Shown here: one piece after another, positions 44,577-54,096 of the stretch
Layout of the letters: each line of letters opens with the position of its first letter
How positions within the stretch are numbered: position 1 is the stretch's first letter
DNA from: JBBQYA01 sp031412335
GTDB taxonomy: Bacteria; Bacteroidota; Bacteroidia; Sphingobacteriales; Sphingobacteriaceae
Reading direction: 5' to 3'
NCBI GenBank assembly: GCA_031412335.1
Contig: JANOCT010000032.1
Location: 108,090-172,089, forward strand
DNA length: 64,000 bases
Notes under the pieces: generated by a model
Told to the model about the DNA's origin: nothing
What the model saw: only the letters and a program-made list of their open reading frames with translations
The model's database searches: none
Translations under genes and position numbers: made by a program

Positions 44577-47500
44577 ATGTTAAAAACGAACTATCTAATA
44601 GTAAGTAAATCCAAGGTGATGTTACTTTCTTACAAATTTCTTTTTACTTTTATTTTACTCCTATTTCAAAATGGATTTTTAAAAGCCCAGGGCAATCTTG
44701 CTCCAGATCCGGATTTTTCTAATTATAATACTTGTCCGCTTTTACCAAATTGGGCTTCCTTTCAAGGGACAAATTTAATTGAACCTGACATAAATGGAAT
44801 TTATACTAATATCTTACCTGAATGGAGAGATGTAGGTGAAGCTCGTTTTGGGGGGTCGTCTACTGGAAGTTGGTATTTTAATTCTTGTAATACTGAACCC
44901 TGTGGTACAGCAATTGGTACTAATAATTTTGGCTTTCAGAATGATAGAAAAAATGACCCTAATTCAGGATACATGTGTATTAAAGGATTTACTGGATATC
45001 CTGTTCCTATTATTCCAAAGCCACCTTTAGGTTCTGGTTTAGATACAATTGTTCCTCAAGGTCCTAATAAAAATAGCAGAGACCGATCTTATATAACAAC
45101 ACAATTACTTACTCCATTACAAGCCGGAAAGACCTACGAGATATTTTTTTATATCAGTTTAGCTGAAAGAAGCACGTTGGCGGTAAATAATATGGGAGTT
45201 GTTTTTACTAATTCCAGATTTCCAATTGGTAATAATAGATCCTCTCCTATAATCGATTTAGGAGATCTTGCTTATAATTCAATACCTTTCGATTATTTCA
45301 CAAGCGACGTTATTATAATTGATCGAGTGAATTGGGTAAAAGTTAGTGGTACTGTAACAGCCACTGACAATTACAGCTGGATTACTATTGGAGTTTTTGA
45401 TAACTACTTTGCCAATAATTTTCAAGTTGCTGCATACCAACGCTTACCACCTGACCCTACTTGCGTGCCGCAACCTGCTGCAGGCTATAACGGTTATCCT
45501 GGTTTCGCCTACTACCTCGATGACGTTGGTATTTACGAACAACCCAACCCTGCTTTTAATTATAATTTACTTGGTGCAATTTGTGATAATGTTGACTTTA
45601 ATGCCATTGCAGCAAGCAATCAGCCTTGGTATATTCATAATTGGAAATTATTGAAAGACAATATTCTAATTAATCAAACAAATACTGGCAACTCACCAAC
45701 CGTAAATTTTAACAATTATCCAGCTGGAACTTACACCCTTATTCATGAAGTTACTGGATATGGAGCTACCTACACCAGCCAACAAACCATAACCATAACA
45801 GGCTACAACCATGCTACCTACACAGCAAATACTGGTTTTGAAACTTGGACTGCTGGCAACAACCCACTAAATGGTAATTCTGGAAGAACCGCTACTATAA
45901 AAGATGTACTATTAATACCGAGCAATTCACATATCATAGTAGAAGATATGGAAATACTTTTTGGACCAAATGCTAAACTAGTGATAGAACCAGGTGCTTC
46001 GTTTACTGCAAACAATAGTACATTTAATGTGAATGAGGAATGCGAAGCTATTATGTGGAATGGTATAGAGGTTTGGGGAAATTCAAACCGTCCGCAAGGA
46101 GCTAAACCTACTGATCCTTATCAAGGTTATTTGGAACTAAAAAATTGCACACTAACGAATGCGTATAATGGAGTTTATGTAGGTAAAATTGGATCGAGCT
46201 GTTCGGGTGGTGGTGTGGCCAAGATCACTGGTTGTGAGTTTACCAATAATAAGGTTCACCTAAAGATGATAAACTATCCAGGTGTAGTCAATAAATCTAT
46301 TGTATTAAGAACCAATTTTACCTCAACAGATTTTTTAAGAGATGGAAGCGGTATAGCTGTAACTAATTATGTGGAGTTAGAAGGTATTCGACGTATACGT
46401 TTAAGTCAATGTAATTTCAATACTGCATTTAATGATGCGCGGTTAACTATTGGTCTAAGAGGAAATGGCATATACTCGATTAACTCAGCAGTATACTTAA
46501 ACTTTAATAATACGTTTACGGATTTGAATACTGCCGTGCGATTAATCCGAACCGGAAGAACAGCTTCTACCTGTACTTTCCAACAAACAATTCCAAGCAT
46601 TACAGCACCATCTAACTATATTAGCAATAACACTATCACCAATTGCTATCGAGGAATTTGGGCGAGCAATACCATGGGAGATTATATTGTAAATAATTCG
46701 GTCAATGTGCTTGGTAAAGTAATATTTGAAGACCCTGAATCAGTTGGTATTTATTCGGAAGGATGTAGTCCGATTCTTATCACAAACAATACCCTAACCA
46801 GAAATTTACCAGATTCGTATGGTATTTTTGTTAGAAACAACGGAACATTTGGCAGTATTGTAGAAGGAAACACCTTTGATAATATGGGCTTTGGTTTACA
46901 ACACGATTATAACAATAAACTAGCAACCATTAATTGCAACACATTTAACAACCCCAGCGGACAAGATTGGGTAATAAGCCCTGATCGTGCTCCATGGAAG
47001 CCGTATGTTTCTGGTGTGTTTTTCCCTGCTAGCATCGGTGATTGTCAACAAGGTAGATTATCTGGAAATCAATTTTTAAACGGTTGCATTGCTGGTAGTA
47101 CTAAGCAAATAAGATCTTATGCAGTATTTGATTATTCTGTACCTTTTATTGCAAGCAGTACCGATCCGGAACAAAATTGTGTTAGCAGTACTGTTACGAT
47201 TGATTTTTGCGATCAAGGAAATTCCACTTCTATATGTAGTGAAGTTACCAACGATCCAAATCAACTTGATAATTTACTGCGCTCCTCCACAAATGAAGAT
47301 GAGAGACAATATTTATTAGCTAAGTTGGTAAGCGCAAGAATGGCAGATACCCTTGAAACTAATATTTTCAGTTTGCTAGCCTTGCATAATCCAACTCCAA
47401 CTCAAGCAGATCGCAAATTATTAGTGCAAGCGAATTTATTTGCGAATAATCTAATAGGAGTACAGCAGCAAATCACAGCTATCAATACTGTAAATATAGA

Positions 47501-47975
47501 AGATGAAGTTTTTGTGAATTTCTATTTAAATTTATTATCAAAAATGAATACTGGGTATACCATGGATAGTTTAGGTAATATTGCCTTTTTAGAAAGTATT
47601 GCACAGGAAAATTATACTGTTTCGGATTTGGCAATAAGTATTTTAGAAGCATATTATAATGCTAATTATGCGCATAATCCGGTGAAATTGCAGAATAATC
47701 AAGGACGTATTGCCTTATCATCTAATATTGATAAAGCTAGTTTGCCTTATCCAAATCCAGCAGATAAACAATTAACTTTGAAGTATGAATTAATTGAAGG
47801 CGATAAAGTTTTAGTGTACTCAAATTTAGGAAGTGTTATTAAAACAATAACTATTAATACTAATGCATTAGAATACAATGTTAATACAGAATCTTTTCAA
47901 TCGGGCATTTACTATTTAGTTATAATGAAACAAAATGGTGAAAGTGTAAAATTTAATTTTAGTATTGTTCACTAA
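44577..47975 (+). CDS. Large secreted parallel beta-helix protein with type IX sorting domain
   Basis: 1132 residues. A second in-frame ATG at 44619 gives the cleaner signal peptide MLLSYKFLFTFILLLFQNGF, cleaved near KAQG. Domains in order are an N-terminal jelly-roll-like region (about 40-310; many aromatics and a CGTAIGTNNF segment), a PKD/Ig-like linker (about 330-410), a right-handed parallel beta-helix (about 440-840; recurring N-N-T-x-x-N rungs such as ITNNTLTRN and SYGIFVRNNGT) and a helical linker. The end is a T9SS type A sorting domain (about 1050-1132, PYPNPADKQLTLKYEL, then SGIYYLVI). Adhesin or glycan-binding roles are inference. Confidence 0.85.
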   Translation: MLKTNYLIVSKSKVMLLSYKFLFTFILLLFQNGFLKAQGNLAPDPDFSNYNTCPLLPNWASFQGTNLIEPDINGIYTNILPEWRDVGEARFGGSSTGSWYFNSCNTEPCGTAIGTNNFGFQNDRKNDPNSGYMCIKGFTGYPVPIIPKPPLGSGLDTIVPQGPNKNSRDRSYITTQLLTPLQAGKTYEIFFYISLAERSTLAVNNMGVVFTNSRFPIGNNRSSPIIDLGDLAYNSIPFDYFTSDVIIIDRVNWVKVSGTVTATDNYSWITIGVFDNYFANNFQVAAYQRLPPDPTCVPQPAAGYNGYPGFAYYLDDVGIYEQPNPAFNYNLLGAICDNVDFNAIAASNQPWYIHNWKLLKDNILINQTNTGNSPTVNFNNYPAGTYTLIHEVTGYGATYTSQQTITITGYNHATYTANTGFETWTAGNNPLNGNSGRTATIKDVLLIPSNSHIIVEDMEILFGPNAKLVIEPGASFTANNSTFNVNEECEAIMWNGIEVWGNSNRPQGAKPTDPYQGYLELKNCTLTNAYNGVYVGKIGSSCSGGGVAKITGCEFTNNKVHLKMINYPGVVNKSIVLRTNFTSTDFLRDGSGIAVTNYVELEGIRRIRLSQCNFNTAFNDARLTIGLRGNGIYSINSAVYLNFNNTFTDLNTAVRLIRTGRTASTCTFQQTIPSITAPSNYISNNTITNCYRGIWASNTMGDYIVNNSVNVLGKVIFEDPESVGIYSEGCSPILITNNTLTRNLPDSYGIFVRNNGTFGSIVEGNTFDNMGFGLQHDYNNKLATINCNTFNNPSGQDWVISPDRAPWKPYVSGVFFPASIGDCQQGRLSGNQFLNGCIAGSTKQIRSYAVFDYSVPFIASSTDPEQNCVSSTVTIDFCDQGNSTSICSEVTNDPNQLDNLLRSSTNEDERQYLLAKLVSARMADTLETNIFSLLALHNPTPTQADRKLLVQANLFANNLIGVQQQITAINTVNIEDEVFVNFYLNLLSKMNTGYTMDSLGNIAFLESIAQENYTVSDLAISILEAYYNANYAHNPVKLQNNQGRIALSSNIDKASLPYPNPADKQLTLKYELIEGDKVLVYSNLGSVIKTITINTNALEYNVNTESFQSGIYYLVIMKQNGESVKFNFSIVH

Positions 47976-47977
47976 TT

Positions 47978-48015
47978 AAAAAGGCAATAGGTATTTTTAC
48001 TTATTGCCTTTTTTT
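47978..48015 (+). terminator. Terminator after the beta-helix protein gene
   Basis: AAAAGGCAATA pairs with TATTGCCTTTT, with a T-run at the end. It separates two T9SS genes. Confidence 0.9.
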
Positions 48016-48028
48016 AAATAATATAAAT

Positions 48029-49585
48029 ATGAAAAAGTTTTTCATGATTATTTGTTATTGGGTACTAATCTTAAATTATTCAATAGCACAAGTTCCAACG
48101 TTTTCAATTAGATATCCTTTTCAATTGAAAAACAGCATATTTAAAAATTCATTAGAGATCAATAATAAATACTATACAGTAGGAGGTTTATTAGATTACA
48201 CAACTTTTTCAAAGGACGGTTATATAGTTTGTGTTGACAAAAATGGAACTGAAATTTTTAGTAAGCAACAAAAGGATGTAGATAGTCTGGATAATCCTTT
48301 AATTCTATCAAACATTGTAAATATTGATAATTATTTATTTGCGAGTGGGATTGTTGGTAAATTAGATTCAAATGTGGCTTTTGGGTATACTTATGACCCA
48401 ATTCTTATTAAATATGATACCCTTGGAAATGTAATTTGGACTCGAAAAGATTATCGAACATCTAATAGGCTTTTTAACTATAGTTATGATCTAAAGTTTT
48501 TAAATCAAAATTTGTATCATATTGGTAACACATTATATGTTGATGCACAAGCAAATCCCAAGAGCGTAAATTCTGTTATAATATTGATGGATACTTCGGG
48601 TAATGTTATAAAGCAGCAAGAATTTGATTTTAGTATTTCAGATAAATTTGAAACGGCACGAGATTTTGCACCATTGCCAAGTGGTGAATTTTTATTATCG
48701 GGGCAACTATCCAACAATGGAAACGGTGGTAAACGTAACGGTTTTCTATCAAAACTAGACAGTGCAGGGAATGTAATTTGGTTTAAAAGTTATGGAGAAG
48801 TTGGTAGATTAGATGATCTAAATTCAGTAACAGTCCTTGCCGATGGCAATTATTTAGCTTGTGGCTGGCGAGCTAGAGATGAAAACCCAACCGGCGAGCA
48901 GAGTGCTTGGGATGCTTGGTTAGTAAAAGTAAACCCGCTAAATGGAGATACGATTTGGACGAAAACCGTGAATGCTGCTTATTATAATTATTTTATAAAA
49001 ACATTTGAACAACCCAACGGAGATTTAATAACAGCAGGTGGTGGAGGTTATGCAGATTCTGCCAATGCAGATGCACAAATTATGCGCTTAGATTCTTTAG
49101 GAAATAAATTGTGGGTAAAGCGTTACGGCTGGCCGTTTGATACAATAACATTTAACACCTCAGCAGAAAATATTTATGATTTCATTCAAACCAGTGATGG
49201 GGGTTATATGATTGTTGGCGATGCAAGAAGGTACAATACACCAACGCCACAACAATCTGGCTGGCTCTTAAAACTCGACAGCAATGGTTGTTTGCTCGCG
49301 GGTTGTGGTTCGGTGGGTTTGGTAGAATATGAGGTTTTTAGTACCTTAACTTTTAAGGCTTATCCCAATCCGGCGCAAGATCGAGTTCAACTAGCGGGCG
49401 AACTGCAAGATGGTGATGTAATTACGCTGTACGACTTTACCGGAAAAATACTCCATCATCAAGTAATCAACTCTTCAGAAATACCAGAAATTGCGGTTTC
49501 GGAGTATGCTAATGGGATTTATTTGTTGAGTTTATACAGAAGTGGGTATAATAAAGCTACGCAGAAATTGGTGATAGCGAGGTGA
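48029..49585 (+). CDS. Secreted beta-propeller-like protein with type IX sorting domain
   Basis: 518 residues with a signal peptide (about 1-21, cleaved near IAQV). The body shows a recurring pattern of about 50-60 residues, in which D-x-x-GN-x-x-W is followed by GDYLLSG-like strands and D-x-W-L-K-x-D (for example LDSAGNVIWFKSYGE and VLADGNYLACGWRA). This resembles the repeat-propeller of T9SS surface proteins. The C-terminal sorting domain (about 440-518) has AYPNPAQDRVQLAG and ends YANGIYLLSLYRSG. It starts 13 bases after the previous terminator and has no visible promoter. Confidence 0.85.
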   Translation: MKKFFMIICYWVLILNYSIAQVPTFSIRYPFQLKNSIFKNSLEINNKYYTVGGLLDYTTFSKDGYIVCVDKNGTEIFSKQQKDVDSLDNPLILSNIVNIDNYLFASGIVGKLDSNVAFGYTYDPILIKYDTLGNVIWTRKDYRTSNRLFNYSYDLKFLNQNLYHIGNTLYVDAQANPKSVNSVIILMDTSGNVIKQQEFDFSISDKFETARDFAPLPSGEFLLSGQLSNNGNGGKRNGFLSKLDSAGNVIWFKSYGEVGRLDDLNSVTVLADGNYLACGWRARDENPTGEQSAWDAWLVKVNPLNGDTIWTKTVNAAYYNYFIKTFEQPNGDLITAGGGGYADSANADAQIMRLDSLGNKLWVKRYGWPFDTITFNTSAENIYDFIQTSDGGYMIVGDARRYNTPTPQQSGWLLKLDSNGCLLAGCGSVGLVEYEVFSTLTFKAYPNPAQDRVQLAGELQDGDVITLYDFTGKILHHQVINSSEIPEIAVSEYANGIYLLSLYRSGYNKATQKLVIAR

Positions 49586-49673
49586 GGATGGAGTTATGAG
49601 TTATAAGTTAGTAACATTAAATATATATTAAAATGTAGAAGAATAAACCTTAATTTTTCTAGATAAAATAAAA

Positions 49674-49703
49674 AAAATCTTGGTCATAAACCAAGATTTT
49701 TTT
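49674..49703. terminator. Bidirectional terminator between the T9SS and OmpA genes
   Basis: AAAATCTTGG pairs with CCAAGATTTT around TCATAAA, with T-rich sequence on the right and A-rich on the left, serving both convergent genes. Confidence 0.85.
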
Positions 49704-49720
49704 ATTCCCATTTTAATTTT

Positions 49721-50404
49721 TTAATTTCCGATCTGGCCTTTTTTCGCTGCTCTTTTCAATTTGTCGTTTGCCATAATAGCAATTTCTACTCTTCGGTTGT
49801 TGGCCGCGCCAGAAGTTGTTGAATTATCATCAATTGGTTGTGTTTCACCATATCCAATATCATCCATTCTTGAACTAGCAACTCCCAAACTTGAAGCATA
49901 ACTTTTTACAGATTTTGCTCTCATTACCGATAAATTTTGGTTCAACTCATCTGATCCAGAAGCATCTGTATGCCCTTCAATTAATATATCAGTATCGTCA
50001 TATTTCTTCATTACCGTAGCCAAATTAGTAATATTAGTTTGTGCAGCAGGTTTCAATTCTGATTTATTCACGTCGAAAAGAATTCCTGAATCAAATGTTA
50101 TTTTAATTCCTTCACCAACTCTGGTTACTGTTGCACCTTTCAAATCTCTTTGTAGTTCAGCGGCTTGTTTGTCCATATAATTACCCACTAAAGCACCCGC
50201 AGTTCCTCCAATTGCTCCTCCGATAATTGCACCTAAGGCAGTATTTCCACTTTGCTTTCCGATTACTGCGCCGATTGTTCCACCTGCTCCAGCACCTATT
50301 ACAGTTCCTTTTTGACGATTATTTAATGATTTACATTGAGTAAAACTGGTAATGATAACAGCGCTGGCAATTATTAATAGGTAAATGTTGTTTTTAGTTT
50401 TCAT
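49721..50404 (-). CDS. OmpA-family lipoprotein with glycine zipper
   Basis: A 227-residue envelope protein. The signal peptide has a lipobox-like SFTQC ending (Cys about 24). Residues about 35-80 are a glycine zipper (GAGAGGTIGAVIG, then GGAIGGTAGALVG) that may insert in the membrane. The OmpA-like peptidoglycan-binding domain (about 105-215) contains DILIEGHTDASGS and NNRRVEIAI. This Gly-zipper plus OmpA layout is common in gammaproteobacterial and Bacteroidota proteins of the YiaD type. It is a single gene. Confidence 0.92.
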   Translation of the reverse strand: MKTKNNIYLLIIASAVIITSFTQCKSLNNRQKGTVIGAGAGGTIGAVIGKQSGNTALGAIIGGAIGGTAGALVGNYMDKQAAELQRDLKGATVTRVGEGIKITFDSGILFDVNKSELKPAAQTNITNLATVMKKYDDTDILIEGHTDASGSDELNQNLSVMRAKSVKSYASSLGVASSRMDDIGYGETQPIDDNSTTSGAANNRRVEIAIMANDKLKRAAKKGQIGN

Positions 50405-50490
50405 GATTTCTATTTTTTTAAATTTAGTAAAATCAATTTGAGTGCCAGCAAATTCCTACACTTTCTCATCTTTGCTAAATAATTTTTAAA

Positions 50491-51309
50491 ATGAAAAAAA
50501 TAAGCATTTTGGGTTGTGGTTGGTTGGGAATGCAAATAGCTGAACTGCTTATTTCTAACGGCTATGATGTTACCGGAAGTCGAACCGCTGAGTTAGGAAC
50601 AGAAGAACTTAGAAAAAAAGGGATTAAATCTCAATTGCTTGTTTTAAAAAACAAAGAATCGATACTTGAAATTCCCTTATTTTTTGAAACCGATATCCTG
50701 ATTATTTCATTAACTCCGTCATCGTTTAGCCATAAATATCTCTACCACGAAGCAATTGCTGATGTTGTAAATAAATTAAAAGCCGAGGTGAACGTAATTT
50801 TGATTAGTTCTACCTCTGTTTATGCAGATGATAATGAGGAGAAATTTGAAACCAGCGAAAGGAAGGGTTTTTCTTCTAATTCCGTTTCGATAATTCAAGC
50901 TGAGGACGTTTTATTAAATCAATCAAAAAATAAATTTTGCATAATTCGTCCTTCGGGCCTAATTGGAAAAGGCCGTTACCCTGGAAATTTTTTTGCAGGA
51001 AGAAAAAATATTGCAAACGGACTTGCTCCGGTTAATTTAGTAACTGGGGAAGATGTTTGTCAAATTATTTATCAACTAATAAACCAGCAGAAATGGAACG
51101 AGGTTTTTAATGCCTGTTCTCCAAATCACCCAAATAAAATGGAATTTTATTCCAAAGCAGCAACCTTAGCTGGCTTAGATAAGCCTGATTTCAAAAATGA
51201 AAAAGTCAGTTTTAAACTAATAAATGGAAAAAAAGCAAGTGATGTTTTATCATATAACTACCAACATGCTGATTTAATGGGTTGGTTAGAAACTCAGATA
51301 AAAGAATAA
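50491..51309 (+). CDS. NAD(P)-binding SDR/epimerase-like protein (YeeZ-like)
   Basis: A 272-residue protein with an N-terminal Rossmann fold (ISILGCGWLGMQIAELLISNGY) and a second half with a Ser/Tyr-containing segment SSTSVYADDNEE and IIRPSGLIGKGRYPG, as in the atypical extended SDR group that includes YeeZ. It lacks the classical YxxxK active-site motif, so a dehydrogenase activity is doubtful. Substrate unknown. It is convergent with the DUF2452 gene, three bases apart. Confidence 0.8.
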   Translation: MKKISILGCGWLGMQIAELLISNGYDVTGSRTAELGTEELRKKGIKSQLLVLKNKESILEIPLFFETDILIISLTPSSFSHKYLYHEAIADVVNKLKAEVNVILISSTSVYADDNEEKFETSERKGFSSNSVSIIQAEDVLLNQSKNKFCIIRPSGLIGKGRYPGNFFAGRKNIANGLAPVNLVTGEDVCQIIYQLINQQKWNEVFNACSPNHPNKMEFYSKAATLAGLDKPDFKNEKVSFKLINGKKASDVLSYNYQHADLMGWLETQIKE

Positions 51310-51312
51310 TTG

Positions 51313-51747
51313 CTAAACTTTCTTACCTTTTTCAATTACATCCCAAGTATGGTCTGCTAATAATCGAACGGTTGCAACAAATGCTTCGAACGGAACTTTC
51401 TTTCCCCATTCTTTTGGTGAAATTAAACTCAAGACCCGACCGTTTTTTCGTTCATATAAGTGATAAACGGAGTTTATAACCGGAACAAAAGTCATATCGG
51501 CAGAATAAATCATTTCAGATATTTTTACTCTTTCTTCAATTTCTGCTACTTGTTGTACAATTAGTTCTGCTTGTTTTCGCAACATATCTACTTGCTGATT
51601 AGCTTGTAAATGCATTGATTCAACAGCTATTGTACGTATTTTGCCTTTATCAATTGCTTTTATTGGCGGCGAACTCACTGTCATTGGTATTGGAGACAAT
51701 GCTGATGAGCCCTGATAACCTGATTTTTCTACTTCTGAATCTTTCAT
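51313..51747 (-). CDS. DUF2452 domain protein
   Basis: A 144-residue soluble protein. It begins with a flexible Ser/Pro tail, and a central helix (HLQANQQVDMLRKQAELI) with a downstream NSVYHLYERKNGRVLSLISP segment matches the DUF2452 family. The function of that family is not known. It is divergent from egtB; an imperfect dyad (ACAAAAC/GTTTTGT, 51748-51785) sits between the two starts and may hold a shared control region. Confidence 0.8.
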   Translation of the reverse strand: MKDSEVEKSGYQGSSALSPIPMTVSSPPIKAIDKGKIRTIAVESMHLQANQQVDMLRKQAELIVQQVAEIEERVKISEMIYSADMTFVPVINSVYHLYERKNGRVLSLISPKEWGKKVPFEAFVATVRLLADHTWDVIEKGKKV

Positions 51748-51868
51748 ACAAAACCAAAAACTTATTTTAGAACTAAAAGTTTTGTATTAGCTCATTACAA
51801 AAGTAAACATTCTTACAATTGAGGAATAAAATTTGTAATTTTTTAAAATATTGACCAAACACAACCGC

Positions 51869-53125
51869 ATGCTTGTACAAGAAAATCTGGCAATTCAGTT
51901 TCAAGAAATAAGAAATTTGAGCACTACAATTTGCAAACCTTTGGAAATTGAAGACTATGTGGTTCAGCCAATGCCAGATGTTAGTCCTCCAAAATGGCAT
52001 TTAGGGCATCTTTCTTGGTTCTTTGAACATTTTCTTCTCGCTCGATTTCAAAAAAACTATCAGGTTTATAATTCGGAGTATGCTTATTTCTTTAACAGCT
52101 ACTACGAAAGTATTGGAGCCAGAACCATACGCACCGATCGTGGAAACATTACCCGGCCAACCACGGCAGACGTATATGCATACCGGGAATATGTTGACGA
52201 ACAAATGATTAAATTTTTGAATGAAGTAGATCCGGAAAATAAAGAAATAATGGATGTTTTTAATTTGGGCCTAAATCATGAACAACAACATCAGGAATTA
52301 TTATTAACGGATATTAAATACATACTTGGTAATAATCTGATGTTACCACTTTACAAAAAGATTGAATTAAAAGAAACAGAAAATGTTGAAGAACAAGGCT
52401 GGCTAACTGTAAAAGAAGGTATTTATTTGATAGGGCATGATAGAAACAATTTTTGTTTTGATAATGAAAAAGGAATTCATAAAACATATTTGCATGCATT
52501 CCAGATTGCTGATCGTTTAGTCACCAACAAAGAATTTTTGGAATTTATTCAAAGCGGAGGCTACAAAAATTTTAAATACTGGTTGTCGGAAGGTTGGGAA
52601 TGGGTTAAATCTGAAAAAATATCGGCTCCACTTTATTGGCAACAGATAGACGAAGATTGGTACTCGTACACATTGAATGGTTTGCAAGCCATAAATTTAA
52701 ATGAGCCAGTTGTGCATGTTAGTTTTTTTGAGGCCGATGCTTTTGCTAGGTGGAGCAAATGCAGATTAGCTACTGAATTTGAATGGGAAACAGCATGCAA
52801 ACTTTATTCGCCTGAAATTCCGGAACATGCAAATTTGGTTGAAAGCGGTTTATTTCATCCCAAAATTGCAGAACCTGGCAACTTTCAGTTTTATGGTGAT
52901 GTATGGGAGTGGACGAACAGCGCATATTTAGCATATCCATATTATAGTCAAGCAGAAGGGGCAATTGGAGAGTACAACGGAAAATTTATGGTTAACCAAA
53001 TGGTTTTGCGTGGTGGCAGTTGTGCCACTTCTTTTTCGCACATACGCTCAAGCTATCGAAATTTTTTTCAAACAGATAAACGTTGGCAGTTTACTGGAAT
53101 CAGACTTACAAAAACAATTGAATGA
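51869..53125 (+). CDS. egtB: Ergothioneine biosynthesis sulfoxide synthase EgtB
   Basis: About 418 residues from the ATG at 51869; the TTG at 51851 would add six. This non-heme iron enzyme joins a thiol to hercynine with oxygen. The DinB-like N-terminal domain has the iron ligands His54, His137 and His141 (NHEQQHQE), at the same spacing as the three histidines known in mycobacterial EgtB. The C-terminal FGE-sulfatase domain includes GDVWEWTNSAY and VLRGGSCATSFSHIRSSYR. The egtD start overlaps its stop by four bases. No egtA or egtC gene is nearby, so the thiol donor may be free cysteine. Confidence 0.94.
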   Translation: MLVQENLAIQFQEIRNLSTTICKPLEIEDYVVQPMPDVSPPKWHLGHLSWFFEHFLLARFQKNYQVYNSEYAYFFNSYYESIGARTIRTDRGNITRPTTADVYAYREYVDEQMIKFLNEVDPENKEIMDVFNLGLNHEQQHQELLLTDIKYILGNNLMLPLYKKIELKETENVEEQGWLTVKEGIYLIGHDRNNFCFDNEKGIHKTYLHAFQIADRLVTNKEFLEFIQSGGYKNFKYWLSEGWEWVKSEKISAPLYWQQIDEDWYSYTLNGLQAINLNEPVVHVSFFEADAFARWSKCRLATEFEWETACKLYSPEIPEHANLVESGLFHPKIAEPGNFQFYGDVWEWTNSAYLAYPYYSQAEGAIGEYNGKFMVNQMVLRGGSCATSFSHIRSSYRNFFQTDKRWQFTGIRLTKTIE

Positions 53126-54096
53126 AACAGAAAGACTTAATTAAAGAGTTAGATGTGGTTTTCTCTAAAGATTTGTTGGAAGGTTTATCTTCAAATCCGA
53201 AAACCCTTTCTTCCAAATATTTTTACGATGAAACGGGAGATCGTTTATTTCAGCAAATAATGCAGTTGGACGAATATTATTTGACAAGAGCTGAATTTCG
53301 GATTTTAGAAAAAAATGCAAGGGAACTTACTACACTTTTGTTGGGATTAAATTCTGAAATTCAATTGATAGAATTTGGTGCTGGTGATGGCTTCAAAACA
53401 AAATTACTGCTAACCGATTTTATTAAAAACAAGCTAAATTTTACCTACATCCCAATTGATATTTCAGAAAATGCAATAAAAAAATTGTCTGACGATATAT
53501 CTATTCTTTACCCAACATTAATAATCAAACCAGTTGAGGGAGAGTATTTTGAAGCCTTAAAACTTTTACAAAAAGATTTAGAAAACACTAAACTTGTCAT
53601 GTTTTTAGGTTCAAATATTGGTAATTTCAAAGAATCAGATTCCATTATTTTTTTAAAGAAATTACATGCATCATTAACTAAAAACGATCGGCTATTAATT
53701 GGTTTTGATTTGATGAAAAAACCAGAAAAAATAGTGGCAGCATACAACGATTCTGAAGGAGTGACCAAAAAATTCAATTTGAATTTATTAAAACGAATTA
53801 ATGAAGAATTTGATGCTGATTTTGACTTAAGAACATTCGAACATTATCCAGTTTATAATCCACAAACTGGCGAAATGAAAAGTTTTTTGGTGAGTAATAA
53901 AAAGCAAACCGTACATTTTTCAGCGTTGGATAGAAGCATACATTTTGAAAAATGGGAAGCGATACAAACTGAAGTTTCTCAAAAATTTAATTTGGAAAAA
54001 GCTTATGAACTGGCCCAAAAATCAGGTTTTGAAATTGAACGCAATTTTATAGATGATGAAGATTTTTATTTAAACTCTCTTTGGAAAGTTGTTTAA
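53122..54096 (+). CDS. egtD: L-histidine N-alpha-methyltransferase EgtD
   Basis: A 324-residue SAM-dependent enzyme that trimethylates histidine to hercynine. The SAM site is in IEFGAGDGFKTKLLL (about 85-99), followed by FLGSNIGNF and the family-typical YNDSEGVTKKFNLNLL (about 213-228). The N-terminus contains PKTLSSKYFYDETGDRLF, the EgtD entry motif. Both genes form a two-gene operon. Its stop overlaps the convergent pullulanase stop by four bases. Confidence 0.95.
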   Translation: MKQKDLIKELDVVFSKDLLEGLSSNPKTLSSKYFYDETGDRLFQQIMQLDEYYLTRAEFRILEKNARELTTLLLGLNSEIQLIEFGAGDGFKTKLLLTDFIKNKLNFTYIPIDISENAIKKLSDDISILYPTLIIKPVEGEYFEALKLLQKDLENTKLVMFLGSNIGNFKESDSIIFLKKLHASLTKNDRLLIGFDLMKKPEKIVAAYNDSEGVTKKFNLNLLKRINEEFDADFDLRTFEHYPVYNPQTGEMKSFLVSNKKQTVHFSALDRSIHFEKWEAIQTEVSQKFNLEKAYELAQKSGFEIERNFIDDEDFYLNSLWKVV

